Shown: positions 37,273 to 44,548 of the stretch, in pieces
Layout: each line of letters opens with the position of its first letter
Position numbering within the stretch: position 1 is the first letter of the stretch
Source of the DNA: Pseudovibrio denitrificans JCM 12308
GTDB lineage: Bacteria; Pseudomonadota; Alphaproteobacteria; Rhizobiales; Stappiaceae
Direction: 5' to 3'
DNA: 64,000 nt
Assembly (NCBI RefSeq): GCF_001310815.1
Contig: NZ_BAZK01000014.1
Coordinates: forward strand, 62,001-126,000
Position numbers and translations under genes: made by a program
Notes under the pieces: model-generated
What the model was told of the DNA's origin: nothing
Database searches by the model: none
What the model saw: only the letters and a program-made list of their open reading frames with translations

Positions 37273-37746
37273 ATGCGCCAGTTATTAGATGAACTTCTGA
37301 ACGAGATCGGTCGAAGAATTGGCCTTGATGGCCTGTCTTTGAATGAAGACAACACGCTTCTGCTTGGGCTCGAGAAAGAACTCTTCATGACGGTGCAGTG
37401 GCGCGAGGACACGCAGACCCTGCTGTTTAATGCGGTCGTGAACACGCAACCTTGCGATGACCCAGCAAAGCTGAAAGCGCTGATGCAGACGAACTGTGTG
37501 CTGACACTTGGCCATGGCATGAGCTTCAACCTCGATCCGGCCTCAGACCGTATCAACCTGTCTCAGGTGGTCGACATTGCCGACAAATCTTCTTTCACTC
37601 TGCAGGAAAAGCTGGAGCAGTTCATCAGCACTTCTGCCTCCTGGCATGAGCGTCTGAGCAGCTCAGCCCCGCTTGAGATGGACTGGCAACACTCTGCACC
37701 TGCAACAACAGAACATTCATTTGAAACATTGGGTATGAGAGTATGA
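37273..37746 (+). CDS. CesT/Tir-type type III secretion chaperone-like protein 2
   Basis: 157 residues behind GGGGGAG. Layout parallels the preceding gene and matches CesT-family chaperones: MRQLLDELLNEIGRRIGLDGLSLNE (helix 1), LLLGLEKELFMTVQW and QTLLFNAVVNTQP (strands), LKALMQTNCVLTLGHGMSFNLD (helix then strand), INLSQVVDIADKSSFTLQEKLEQFI. Cytoplasmic and acidic. Its stop codon overlaps the ATG of the RhoGAP-domain gene (ATGA), the usual arrangement of a dedicated chaperone with its effector, so it is the likely partner of that protein. Confidence 0.8.
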   Translation: MRQLLDELLNEIGRRIGLDGLSLNEDNTLLLGLEKELFMTVQWREDTQTLLFNAVVNTQPCDDPAKLKALMQTNCVLTLGHGMSFNLDPASDRINLSQVVDIADKSSFTLQEKLEQFISTSASWHERLSSSAPLEMDWQHSAPATTEHSFETLGMRV

Positions 37747-38567
37747 CTGCAATTAACCTCGCACATTTTCAAAACGCCATCGACAGCCATGTTGCTAGCG
37801 GTAATTTAGACCAGAAGCTGACTGTGACAGATAGTGGCGCTTTGCAAACCCGCGAAGCAAGCTCCACACTGGCAGGAAAGTTGGTGTCCTGGCACAATCT
37901 CAGTTCCTCTGAGAAAACTGAAAAAGCTCAAGATCAAGGCGCATTTCGCACGGCGCTGCAAGACAAGTTTGGCAAAGAGTTGGGCGAGCAGGCCTACAAA
38001 TATGCCTGCAATGCCTGCGGATACACCGATGGAAAGTTTCATAGCCTGACGGTAAAGCAGATTTCTACAGGTATCGATTTCGCTGTGCTTCATAAGCATG
38101 AAGCTGAGGTGCAGAACAAAGCGATTATTCAGCACTTTAATAGCCATCCTGACGAGCTGAGTACTCAGGGTATCGTGCGTATCCCAGGAGCTAAATCGAC
38201 GATCAACAGTTTGATCAGTTCCAGAAACCCGGATGCACTTGAAGGCACATCACCTCACGCGCTTGCGTCTACCTTCAGACAGAACCTGCGTGATAACCTG
38301 ACTGATGATGACTCACGGATCGTTCTTGGCTTTGTTGAACAGTTTAGGCAAGACAACAGCCAGTTGCCTGAACCAGGCGATCTGCCTGTACTTGTTCAGG
38401 ACGCTGTGACTTTCGCAAAAATGGTCGAAGGGCATAAAGCCGACAACGATATGAACGCAACCAATCTTGGCATTTGCTTTGGTCCAAGCATTTCGAAGAA
38501 TGAAGACTTAAAGCTTGCAGGTACATTGAATCAGTTCTTTACCACACTGATCAATCGCCCTGACTAA
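37743..38567 (+). CDS. Putative type III effector with a eukaryote-like RhoGAP domain
   Basis: 274 residues. Residues about 125-272 match the eukaryotic RhoGAP fold. STQGIVRIPGAKSTINSL corresponds to the arginine-finger loop (R146). HALASTFRQNLRDNL matches the helix carrying the conserved K/R and R (R179, R183). MNATNLGICFGPSIS matches the NLAVVFGP motif with its conserved Asn (N241). Such domains switch off Rho/Rac/Cdc42, which bacteria do not have. The first about 110 residues have no Sec signal; residues 1-60 are polar, Ser/Thr-rich and typical of a type III signal and chaperone-binding region, followed by a helical segment (GAFRTALQDKFGKELGEQAY). It overlaps the chaperone gene and ends at a terminator. 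No secretion apparatus genes are in this window. Confidence 0.83.
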   Translation: MTAINLAHFQNAIDSHVASGNLDQKLTVTDSGALQTREASSTLAGKLVSWHNLSSSEKTEKAQDQGAFRTALQDKFGKELGEQAYKYACNACGYTDGKFHSLTVKQISTGIDFAVLHKHEAEVQNKAIIQHFNSHPDELSTQGIVRIPGAKSTINSLISSRNPDALEGTSPHALASTFRQNLRDNLTDDDSRIVLGFVEQFRQDNSQLPEPGDLPVLVQDAVTFAKMVEGHKADNDMNATNLGICFGPSISKNEDLKLAGTLNQFFTTLINRPD

Positions 38568-38581
38568 TATTGCTTCCCAAC

Positions 38582-38621
38582 AAAAAAAGGCCGCTGAGTG
38601 TTATACTCAGCGGCCTTTTTT
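38582..38621. terminator. Bidirectional intrinsic terminator
   Basis: Perfect 15-bp stem (AAAAGGCCGCTGAGT paired with its complement) with a 5-base loop, between the convergent effector and MltB genes; A- and T-runs on both sides. Confidence 0.95.
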
Positions 38622-38638
38622 ACATTTCTCAGGCTGTA

Positions 38639-39483
38639 TTAGTTGCTCAGTTTTTCAGCCATGATCTGGATGGTTTTGACGTATACACCAGCGCGGTTCC
38701 ATGAGCGGATCACTTCGTAGTTTGGTGTGCCCGGTCCCCATGGTTGGCCTGGTTGCCAGCCGTAGGACATGAGGAAGTGCGCGGTGGATGCCAGAGTGTC
38801 TGCTGTGTTGTACAGCAGGTCACGTTTGCCGTCGCCGCTGTAGTCAATCGCGAACTTAATGTAGGAGGAAGCGAGGAACTGGGTCTGGCCGAGTTCGCCT
38901 GCCCAAGCACCCTTCATTTCGCTTGGCTGCAAGTCGCCTTTCTGGACGATCAACAGTGCATGATACAGCTCGTTGCGGAAGAAATCTGCGCGGCGGCAGT
39001 CATAGGCCAGCGTTGCCAGTGCGCGAATGGTATTCATCTTACCGATGCCACGACCATAGCCTGTTTCAAGGCCCCAGATAGCAGTAATGATTTCGCGCGG
39101 AACGCCAAACTCGTTCTCAATGCGGGTGAAGAGCGCGTTGTGCTTCTTCATCAACTTGCGGCCTTTGTTGATCAGCGCATTGTTGACGCGAAGCTTGTAG
39201 AATTCTTCGAAGCTGAGTTTGAAGGATTTCTGATTGCGATCGTAACCAATGACCTTGCGGTTATACGTAATTCCGCTCAGTGACTTGTTAATAGTTGCCT
39301 TGGAGATCCCCTGGGATTGCAGCGTATTTTTGTAGGATGCGAGCCAGCGGTCAAACCCTGCTCCTGTATCCCCACAGGTCGCTGCCTGGCTGATGATACG
39401 CCTACAAGTAACAGACCAGCGCCAAGTAATAGCCCAGCTTTTCTAGTTTTGACCTTTACAGTCTCAATAAATGATTCGAACAC
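38639..39483 (-). CDS. mltB: Lytic murein transglycosylase, MltB family (frameshifted)
   Basis: About 281 residues. Periplasmic GH103 enzyme cleaving peptidoglycan glycan strands. N-terminal export signal KAGLLLGAGLLLVGVS from GTG 39483 (AGGAG upstream). One lost base near 39389 shifts the frame in the mature N-terminus; the other frame continues as QAATCGDTGAGFDRWLASYKNTL, then ISKATINKSLSG and FYKLRVNNALINKGRKL. The catalytic Glu is in IWGLETGYGRGIGK; GELGQTQFLASSYIKFA and DLLYNTADTLASTAHFL complete the family signature. It lacks the extra C-terminal peptidoglycan-binding domain. The usual MltB lipobox is not evident. Confidence 0.9.
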
Positions 39484-39855
39484 CCCAAACTCCTGCGTGA
39501 TCACTAAGCAATTTTGATGGTTCTAACGAACAATATTAGCCAAATTGGCGGATAACTGAAAAATTTTGCAGTCCTAATATATTTATTCGCATTTTAACCT
39601 TGATCCTAACACCGGCATGTGTCCAACTAAAGGCCGTACACAGAACTGTTTTCAACATGCCTGATCGTTTTGGACAACCTATAGGCGCATAATTAAGGAC
39701 AAGCTAACACTTAGCTGGACTTACGCAGGGGAAGGTATGCACTTAGACGCTAACCTCAATGAGGTGAGTCTCCAGGTTGGGAACTTGTGGTGAAAACAGA
39801 CTTGGCGACCGGGCAACGTGAAGGTTTCCCATTGGGATATAACGGAGGAATGGGT
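39484..39855 (+). promoter_or_regulatory. Intergenic region with a possibly structured leader before the BMP gene
   Basis: 372 bases between divergent genes. The left 240 bases are AT-rich and probably promoters. From about 39728 to 39835 the sequence becomes G-rich and self-complementary: CCTC/GAGG around 39756-39766 nested inside AACCT/AGGTT (39753-39778). A strong GGAGGA ribosome site at 39845 follows. It could be a folded 5' leader, but I do not recognise a known riboswitch class. Confidence 0.35.
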
Positions 39856-40857
39856 ATGAAATCCATCAAAACCATCGCTGCAACCGCAGTATTGGCAGCA
39901 GCAATGAGCACAACTGCTATGGCAGCGGACTTTAAACCTGCAGTTATCTTTGACATGGGCGGTAAGTTCGACAAGTCATTCAACGAAGCTGCTTACAATG
40001 GTGCTGAGGCTTTCAAGGCTGAAACCGGTATCGAATATCGCGAATTTGAGATCTCCAACGCTTCCCAGCGTGAGCAGGCTCTTCGCAACTTTGCTCGCCG
40101 CGGCATGAACCCAATCGTCGCAATGGGCTTCGCACAGGCAGCTCCAGTTGAAAAAGTTGCTAAAGAATTCCCAGATGTAAACTTTGCAATCATCGACTCC
40201 GTTGTTGATCTGCCAAACGTTCGCTCTGTTGTCTTTAAAGAGCAGGAAGGTTCTTACCTCGTAGGTATGATGGCAATGCTCGCTTCCCAGACCGGTAAGA
40301 TCGGTTTCGTGGGCGGCATGGACATCCCGCTGATCTCCAAGTTCTCCTGTGGTTACAAGCAGGGCGCACTGACCACCAATAAAGACGGTGAAGTGTTCGC
40401 TAACATGACTGGTACTACTCCAGCTGCATGGAACGACCCAGTTAAAGGCGGTGAGCTTGCTAAGTCTCACTTCGCACGTGGCGCAGACGTGATCTTCGCT
40501 GCTGCTGGTGGCACCGGTCTTGGTGTTCTTCAGGCTGCTGTTGATGAAGACAAGAAGTTCATCGGCGTTGACTCCAACCAGAACCACCTGGCTCCAGGCA
40601 AAGTGCTGACCTCCATGGTTAAGCGCGTTGACGTTGCTGTTGCAAACGCATTCATGGATGCGAAAGAAGGCAAGTTCACCACCGGCATCCAGTCTCTTGG
40701 TCTTGCTGAAGACGGTGTTGGCTACGCAATGGACGAAAACAACGCTCCACTGGTTAGCGAAGAGATGAAAGCAGCTGTTGAAGCAGCACGCGCAGACATC
40801 ATCGCAGGCAAAATCACCGTTCATGACTACATGAGCGACATGTCCTGCCCATACTAA
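39856..40857 (+). CDS. BMP-family (PnrA-like) ABC transporter substrate-binding protein
   Basis: About 333 residues from ATG 39856, 6 bases after GGAGGA; upstream in-frame starts extend into the leader. Sec signal peptide TAVLAAAMSTTAMAAD without a lipobox cysteine. Periplasmic binding fold of the basic membrane protein family: AVIFDMGGKFDKSFNEAAYNGAE, FAQAAPVEKVAKEFPDVNFAIID, VGFVGGMDIPLI-type hinge and DVIFAAAGGTGLGVLQA, FIGVDSNQNHLAPGKVLTSMVKR. Family members bind purine nucleosides. No transporter genes for it are adjacent; a nucleoside hydrolase gene is 2 kb away. Followed by a strong terminator. Confidence 0.9.
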   Translation: MKSIKTIAATAVLAAAMSTTAMAADFKPAVIFDMGGKFDKSFNEAAYNGAEAFKAETGIEYREFEISNASQREQALRNFARRGMNPIVAMGFAQAAPVEKVAKEFPDVNFAIIDSVVDLPNVRSVVFKEQEGSYLVGMMAMLASQTGKIGFVGGMDIPLISKFSCGYKQGALTTNKDGEVFANMTGTTPAAWNDPVKGGELAKSHFARGADVIFAAAGGTGLGVLQAAVDEDKKFIGVDSNQNHLAPGKVLTSMVKRVDVAVANAFMDAKEGKFTTGIQSLGLAEDGVGYAMDENNAPLVSEEMKAAVEAARADIIAGKITVHDYMSDMSCPY

Positions 40858-40891
40858 GATCTCTTAGTATGCTGGCTTAGGTCAGATTTCG

Positions 40892-40924
40892 GCCCCTGCC
40901 TGAACTTCAGGCGGGGGCTTTTTT
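40892..40924 (+). terminator. Intrinsic terminator after the BMP-family gene
   Basis: 13-bp stem (GCCCCTGCCTGAA with TTCAGGCGGGGGC, one T-G pair) with a 1-base formal loop, followed by TTTTTT. Confidence 0.93.
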
Positions 40925-40929
40925 ATTGC

Positions 40930-42351
40930 CTAGCCGACCATCGGGCGCGGTGTTTGATTGCTGCCCAGCTGATCTATGGAGTCTTTCAGCAGGGATATAG
41001 CATCCTCAAAATGAGTGTCCTGCGCGATGGTTGAAAGACTGATGCGCAGCGCGTTGGTATCGGTGCGAGGTACAGCCTGAAAATGGCGATGGGATAGCAC
41101 TTCTACCCCGCGCAGGAGCGCAGCCTGCTCCACCAACTCTGCATTTTGCTGCTCCGGCAACTGCATCCATGTAAACAGCTTTTCCTCACCGCCTTGCAGC
41201 GTGACTGCCGGAAACATCGCCTTCAGGGCATGGTAACGGTGTTTCAGAAGATCCCGCTTTATCTGCAGTGTTGCTTGCAGCTCTCCACCCATGATCCATC
41301 TGGAAACAATCTCCACGTTGAGTGGAGAAGCCATCCATGTGCTTTCGCCAATGGCGTTTGCAAAGGCTGTTTTGACGTTGTTTGGAACATGGATATAGCC
41401 GGTCCGAAGACCTGCGGACATAACCTTGGACGGTGAACCAATCAGCACGGTGCTTTCTGGCAGGAGTTCCAGAAAACTCTCCTGCTTTTGCGAGATGAAA
41501 GGCGTGTAGGGATCGTCTTCAATGACGGTGAGATTGTGCCTCTCAATGACGGCGGCCAGCCTTTGTCGCTCTTTGCTGGTCATTGTGTGGGTGGTTGGGT
41601 TCTGAGCGTTCGGAATGAGGAAGACACCGCGAATATCGTGTTTACTGCAAGCGTCCTCCAATGCATCTGCAGACATTGCCCCCATATGGCCGTTTGCATC
41701 ACACTCCGCATCAATCGGCACAATCTGAAGCCCCAGAGCTGGCAGGACAGACAGAATGGGTGGGTAGATCATTGCATCAACTGCGATGGCGTCTCCGCGG
41801 TTGAACATGGCTTGCAAAGCGATCTGAATACCGTGCTGAGCGCCACATGTGACGAGCGTTTGGCTGGGCCTGGCGGGTGCGCTATAAAACTCAGAGAGGA
41901 AGTGTGCGCCTATCTCACGATGCTGCGGCGTGCCCTCTGACGGGCCATATTCGTTGAGGGAGTTGACGAGCGGATCTTCGCTCAGTTCTCGCAGCATGCT
42001 GCCCAAATCCGGATTCAGGTGAGCCATCCCCAAATTGCGAGCAAGATCATAGCTCTGAATGCCTTCAGTGTTGGGCATTAGGTTCAGCGGAGAGTGGGTG
42101 CTGCTGGTTTTGGCGATGTACGTGCCCCTGCCCGTTTCACCGCGCACCAGTTTCCTGCGCTCTGCCTCCGCATAGGCGCGGGTGATTGTCCCAAGCGTCA
42201 CACCGAGCTGGTAAGCCAGCTCGCGTTGCGGCGGCAGGCGATCGCCTTCCACAAGGCGGCCTGTCTGGATGTCGTGTTCCAAAGCCGTTGCAATGCTTAG
42301 GTATTTGGGGGATGTGAGCTTGTTTGGGGCGGGCTTCCACATTGTATTCAT
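40930..42351 (-). CDS. MocR-type regulator: GntR DNA-binding domain fused to PLP aminotransferase
   Basis: 473 residues. N-terminal GntR winged helix (IQTGRLVEGDRLPPQRELAYQLGVTLGTITRAYAEAERR), then a linker and a fold-type I aminotransferase-like domain (TCGAQHGIQIALQAMF, GVFLIPNAQNPTTHTMTSKERQ, VIEDDPYTPF). The PLP lysine is in IGSPSKVMSAGLRTGY. MocR proteins use PLP and an amino acid as effector and regulate a neighbouring gene. The divergent neighbour is a LysE-type exporter, with inverted repeats in the 82-base gap, so control of amino-acid export is likely. Confidence 0.92.
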   Translation of the reverse strand: MNTMWKPAPNKLTSPKYLSIATALEHDIQTGRLVEGDRLPPQRELAYQLGVTLGTITRAYAEAERRKLVRGETGRGTYIAKTSSTHSPLNLMPNTEGIQSYDLARNLGMAHLNPDLGSMLRELSEDPLVNSLNEYGPSEGTPQHREIGAHFLSEFYSAPARPSQTLVTCGAQHGIQIALQAMFNRGDAIAVDAMIYPPILSVLPALGLQIVPIDAECDANGHMGAMSADALEDACSKHDIRGVFLIPNAQNPTTHTMTSKERQRLAAVIERHNLTVIEDDPYTPFISQKQESFLELLPESTVLIGSPSKVMSAGLRTGYIHVPNNVKTAFANAIGESTWMASPLNVEIVSRWIMGGELQATLQIKRDLLKHRYHALKAMFPAVTLQGGEEKLFTWMQLPEQQNAELVEQAALLRGVEVLSHRHFQAVPRTDTNALRISLSTIAQDTHFEDAISLLKDSIDQLGSNQTPRPMVG

Positions 42352-42361
42352 AACAATAAAG

Positions 42362-42419
42362 CAATTGATAGATACGATCGATACAATAACTTAGCACGCT
42401 GTGTAGATTGTATCAATTG
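42362..42419. promoter_or_regulatory. Likely MocR operator: repeated inverted element
   Basis: A 13-base element, ATTGTATCAATTG, at 42407-42419 has both of its parts repeated in inverted orientation upstream: CAATTGATA (about 42362-42370) and GATACAAT (42380-42387). A related ATTGTAT lies at 42341. They fill the gap between the divergent regulator and exporter genes. Confidence 0.55.
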
Positions 42420-42433
42420 ACTGGAATGACAAT

Positions 42434-43030
42434 ATGGATTGGGCATCACTCAGCGCCTTTGCGATTTTTGTAGCCATTATGACCGGCACACCGGGACCGG
42501 GAAACCTGACCTTCATGGCAATTGGCGCCAGCGCCGGTTATCGCACCGCCTTTCCGGTTATTGTTGCGGCAGAAATCGGTAGCCTTGTGCTGAACCTATG
42601 TGTGGCCTTTGGGTTGGGGCAGCTGATGGCACGCGGTGGCCCGTTGGTTACATTCTTCAAGTTCGCGTCTATGGCTTACATGACTTATCTGGCATGGCGC
42701 ATCGTGCAGCTGAACATCAAGCCGAAGGGCGAAGTCAGCTTGCCAACCTTCTGGGAAGGTTTGCTCATTCATCCACTTAGCCCGAAAACATGGGCCATGA
42801 GCCTTGTGGCGTTCACAAGCTTCTTCGCAGCAAATGGTATGGGGCTTTATGAAAACGCCGCGATCCTGACCGCCGGGTTCCTGATTGGCGGCATGATCTC
42901 TCACAGCATGTGGGCGATGGTTGGGGTTTCAATTCTGAAGGTGATCGGAGAAGGAACCTTGATGCGCGGCATTACGATTGCCATGGCTGTTGCGATGCTT
43001 GCAGCCACTGCATGGTCTCTGCTTCTTTGA
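42434..43030 (+). CDS. LysE/RhtB-family amino-acid exporter
   Basis: 198 residues with six hydrophobic segments. The family signature TPGPGNLTFMAIGAS is near residue 17, followed by AAEIGSLVLNLCVAFGLGQLM, FASMAYMTYLAWRIV and the cytoplasmic HPLSPKTWAMSLVAFTSFF region. Exports amino acids or derivatives across the inner membrane. Divergent from the MocR regulator; ends 5 bases before the convergent nucleoside hydrolase stop. Confidence 0.9.
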   Translation: MDWASLSAFAIFVAIMTGTPGPGNLTFMAIGASAGYRTAFPVIVAAEIGSLVLNLCVAFGLGQLMARGGPLVTFFKFASMAYMTYLAWRIVQLNIKPKGEVSLPTFWEGLLIHPLSPKTWAMSLVAFTSFFAANGMGLYENAAILTAGFLIGGMISHSMWAMVGVSILKVIGEGTLMRGITIAMAVAMLAATAWSLLL

Positions 43031-43035
43031 TGATA

Positions 43036-43997
43036 TCACTGGTGGCGTGATGCAAGCGCTGCCAGTGTACCTTCCAGAATACGCTCCATTTTCGTGCGGT
43101 CGGCCTGCTCCATAATGCCGATGATCGGAGCCTGTGATTTGCCTTCATGGTCCAGAATGGTTGCGCCGCGGGCAAATTCACCGCCGGTTTCTACCAGTAC
43201 GCCACAGACGATTGTTCTTGCGATCACCTCCGGATCTAGCAGGGCTGCTGCGGCCAGAGGGTCAGGCAGGATGAGAAGGTCTTCGTGGTACCAGGTCTGA
43301 CCACGTTGACGCATGAATGCGCACATATGTTCAGCAAATTTGGCGGGGATCGTATCGCCCAGACGATCAAAGATGCCATCAACCACATCCCCCGGGAGGG
43401 CATCATGAAGGCTAGGCTCCCACGGATCATGGTCGTGTTAACCGCTTGTGAAAGCACCATTTTAGCGGCTTCCGGATCGCACAGGATGTTGAACTCGGCT
43501 GCAGGTGTGACGTTGCCTCTGCCATGACAGGTGCCGCCCATTGTCCAAATACGGTCAATCCCTGCTCCCAGGTCAGGCTCTTCGCGCAGAACCTCTGCCA
43601 GGTTGGTCAGCGGTCCAATGGTCAGGATCTGTAGTTTAGGTCCACCAAGTTCAGCTTTTCGCAGGACATCTCTCAGCGCATTATGGGCTGTTTCACCAGA
43701 AGGTTTGAGCAGATGCTGTGGGCGCTCGACACCGCCTAAGCCGTCTTGACCATGTACATAAACAGCATCAATCCGTTCACCAACGGTGGGATCAGACGCG
43801 CCTTTGTGGACGGGAATATCTGCATTGCAGATCGCTAGTGTGTCCAGAATGTTTTGCGTGGCTTGTTCAACATCTACATTACCAAATGTGGTGGTGATGA
43901 AGTCGATCTTCCTACCTGCACCGATCAGCATCATGAGTGCGATGGCATCATCAATGCCGCCATCCGTGTCCACTGCAAAAACAAAATTATCCGGCAC
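43036..43997 (-). CDS. Inosine/uridine-preferring nucleoside hydrolase (frameshifted)
   Basis: About 321 residues. Cleaves ribonucleosides to base and ribose. The metal site DTDGGIDDAIALMMLIGAG is at the N-terminus, with VHKGASDP, VHGQDGLGGV and ILTIGPLTNLAEVL typical of IunH. After EFNILCDPEAAKMVL a lost C near 43425 shifts the frame; the other frame continues PWEPSLHDALPGDVVDGIFDRLGD and ends with the HEDLLILPDPLAAAALLDPEVI segment that supplies the catalytic region. Start GTG 43997 has GGGAG upstream; GTG 44015 is an alternative. No signal peptide. Confidence 0.9.
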
Positions 43998-44191
43998 GTC
44001 ACTCTCCCGGCGCACCTAACTGGCAACGCATATCCATCAATCAGGTTCAGTTTCAGCATTCTGCATTGGCATACAAGCCCTCGTTTCCGTGGTCCTGACG
44101 CCAAACAGCCGACTTCATTGTGCTGCGGAGCATATCACGAAGGGTTACTGAAATGATTTATCCGCGATTTTGCAATCTGAAGCCTTCTTGC

Positions 44192-44214
44192 ATTATCCCC
44201 CTAGGGGGGATACA
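44192..44214. promoter_or_regulatory. CsoR/RcnR-type operator upstream of the metal sensor gene
   Basis: The sequence TATCCCCCTAGGGGGGATA, centred at 44203, is an almost perfect G/C-tract palindrome with AT-rich ends, the classic operator form for the CsoR/InrS family, and ends 10 bases before the sensor ATG. Confidence 0.85.
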
Positions 44215-44222
44215 AGCAAGTC

Positions 44223-44501
44223 ATGACTGAGAAGCATACACATCAATCCCATCCGGGAATTGTTAATCGCCTGAAACGCGCCAATGGGCATCTGCGCTCG
44301 ATCATTAACATGATTGAGGATGGCCGGCCTTGCGTGGAAATAGCTCAACAACTTCATGCCGTTGAGAAAGCAGTGATGCAGGCAAAGAAGACCCTGATCT
44401 ACGATCACCTCGACCACTGCCTTGATGATGCTGTCGATAATCCGGAAGCAAATTCCGAGCAAACGATTGAAGAGTTCAAGGCAATCTCCCGTTACCTGTA
44501 G
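44223..44501 (+). CDS. CsoR/RcnR-family metal-sensing repressor, InrS-like
   Basis: 92-residue all-helical DNA-binding repressor of the DUF156 family. Candidate metal ligands are H5, C37 (GRPCVEI), H62 and C66 (DHLDHCL). The spacing 32-25-4 is the same as the nickel ligands His21, Cys53, His78, Cys82 known for cyanobacterial InrS; a copper-type CsoR would use only the Cys-His-Cys set. Additional histidines (H7, H10, H65) are near. A perfect family operator lies just upstream and a second half-type site overlaps its stop codon ahead of an MFS exporter gene, so it is autoregulated and controls the exporter. Nickel is preferred; copper or formaldehyde sensing (FrmR) are alternatives. Confidence 0.88.
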   Translation: MTEKHTHQSHPGIVNRLKRANGHLRSIINMIEDGRPCVEIAQQLHAVEKAVMQAKKTLIYDHLDHCLDDAVDNPEANSEQTIEEFKAISRYL

Positions 44502-44513
44502 GGGGATATACTC
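44498..44513. promoter_or_regulatory. Second CsoR-type half-operator before the MFS exporter gene
   Basis: TGTAGGGGGATATACT contains the G-tract and flank of the upstream operator (GGGGGATA) and overlaps the sensor gene stop codon, 36 bases before the exporter start. Confidence 0.5.
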
Positions 44514-44548
44514 AACTCAAGAAAACAAGAAGCCAAAGGAGTTTCCGC

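Noticed and set aside
36736..38567. A complete type III secretion system next to the effector cassette
   Set aside because: No apparatus genes lie within reach: purU-folD is upstream and mltB, BMP and MocR genes are downstream. The cassette is an orphan in this window.
39976..40824. 282-residue open frame on the minus strand
   Set aside because: Shadow of the BMP-family gene, which has a signal peptide, ribosome site and terminator.
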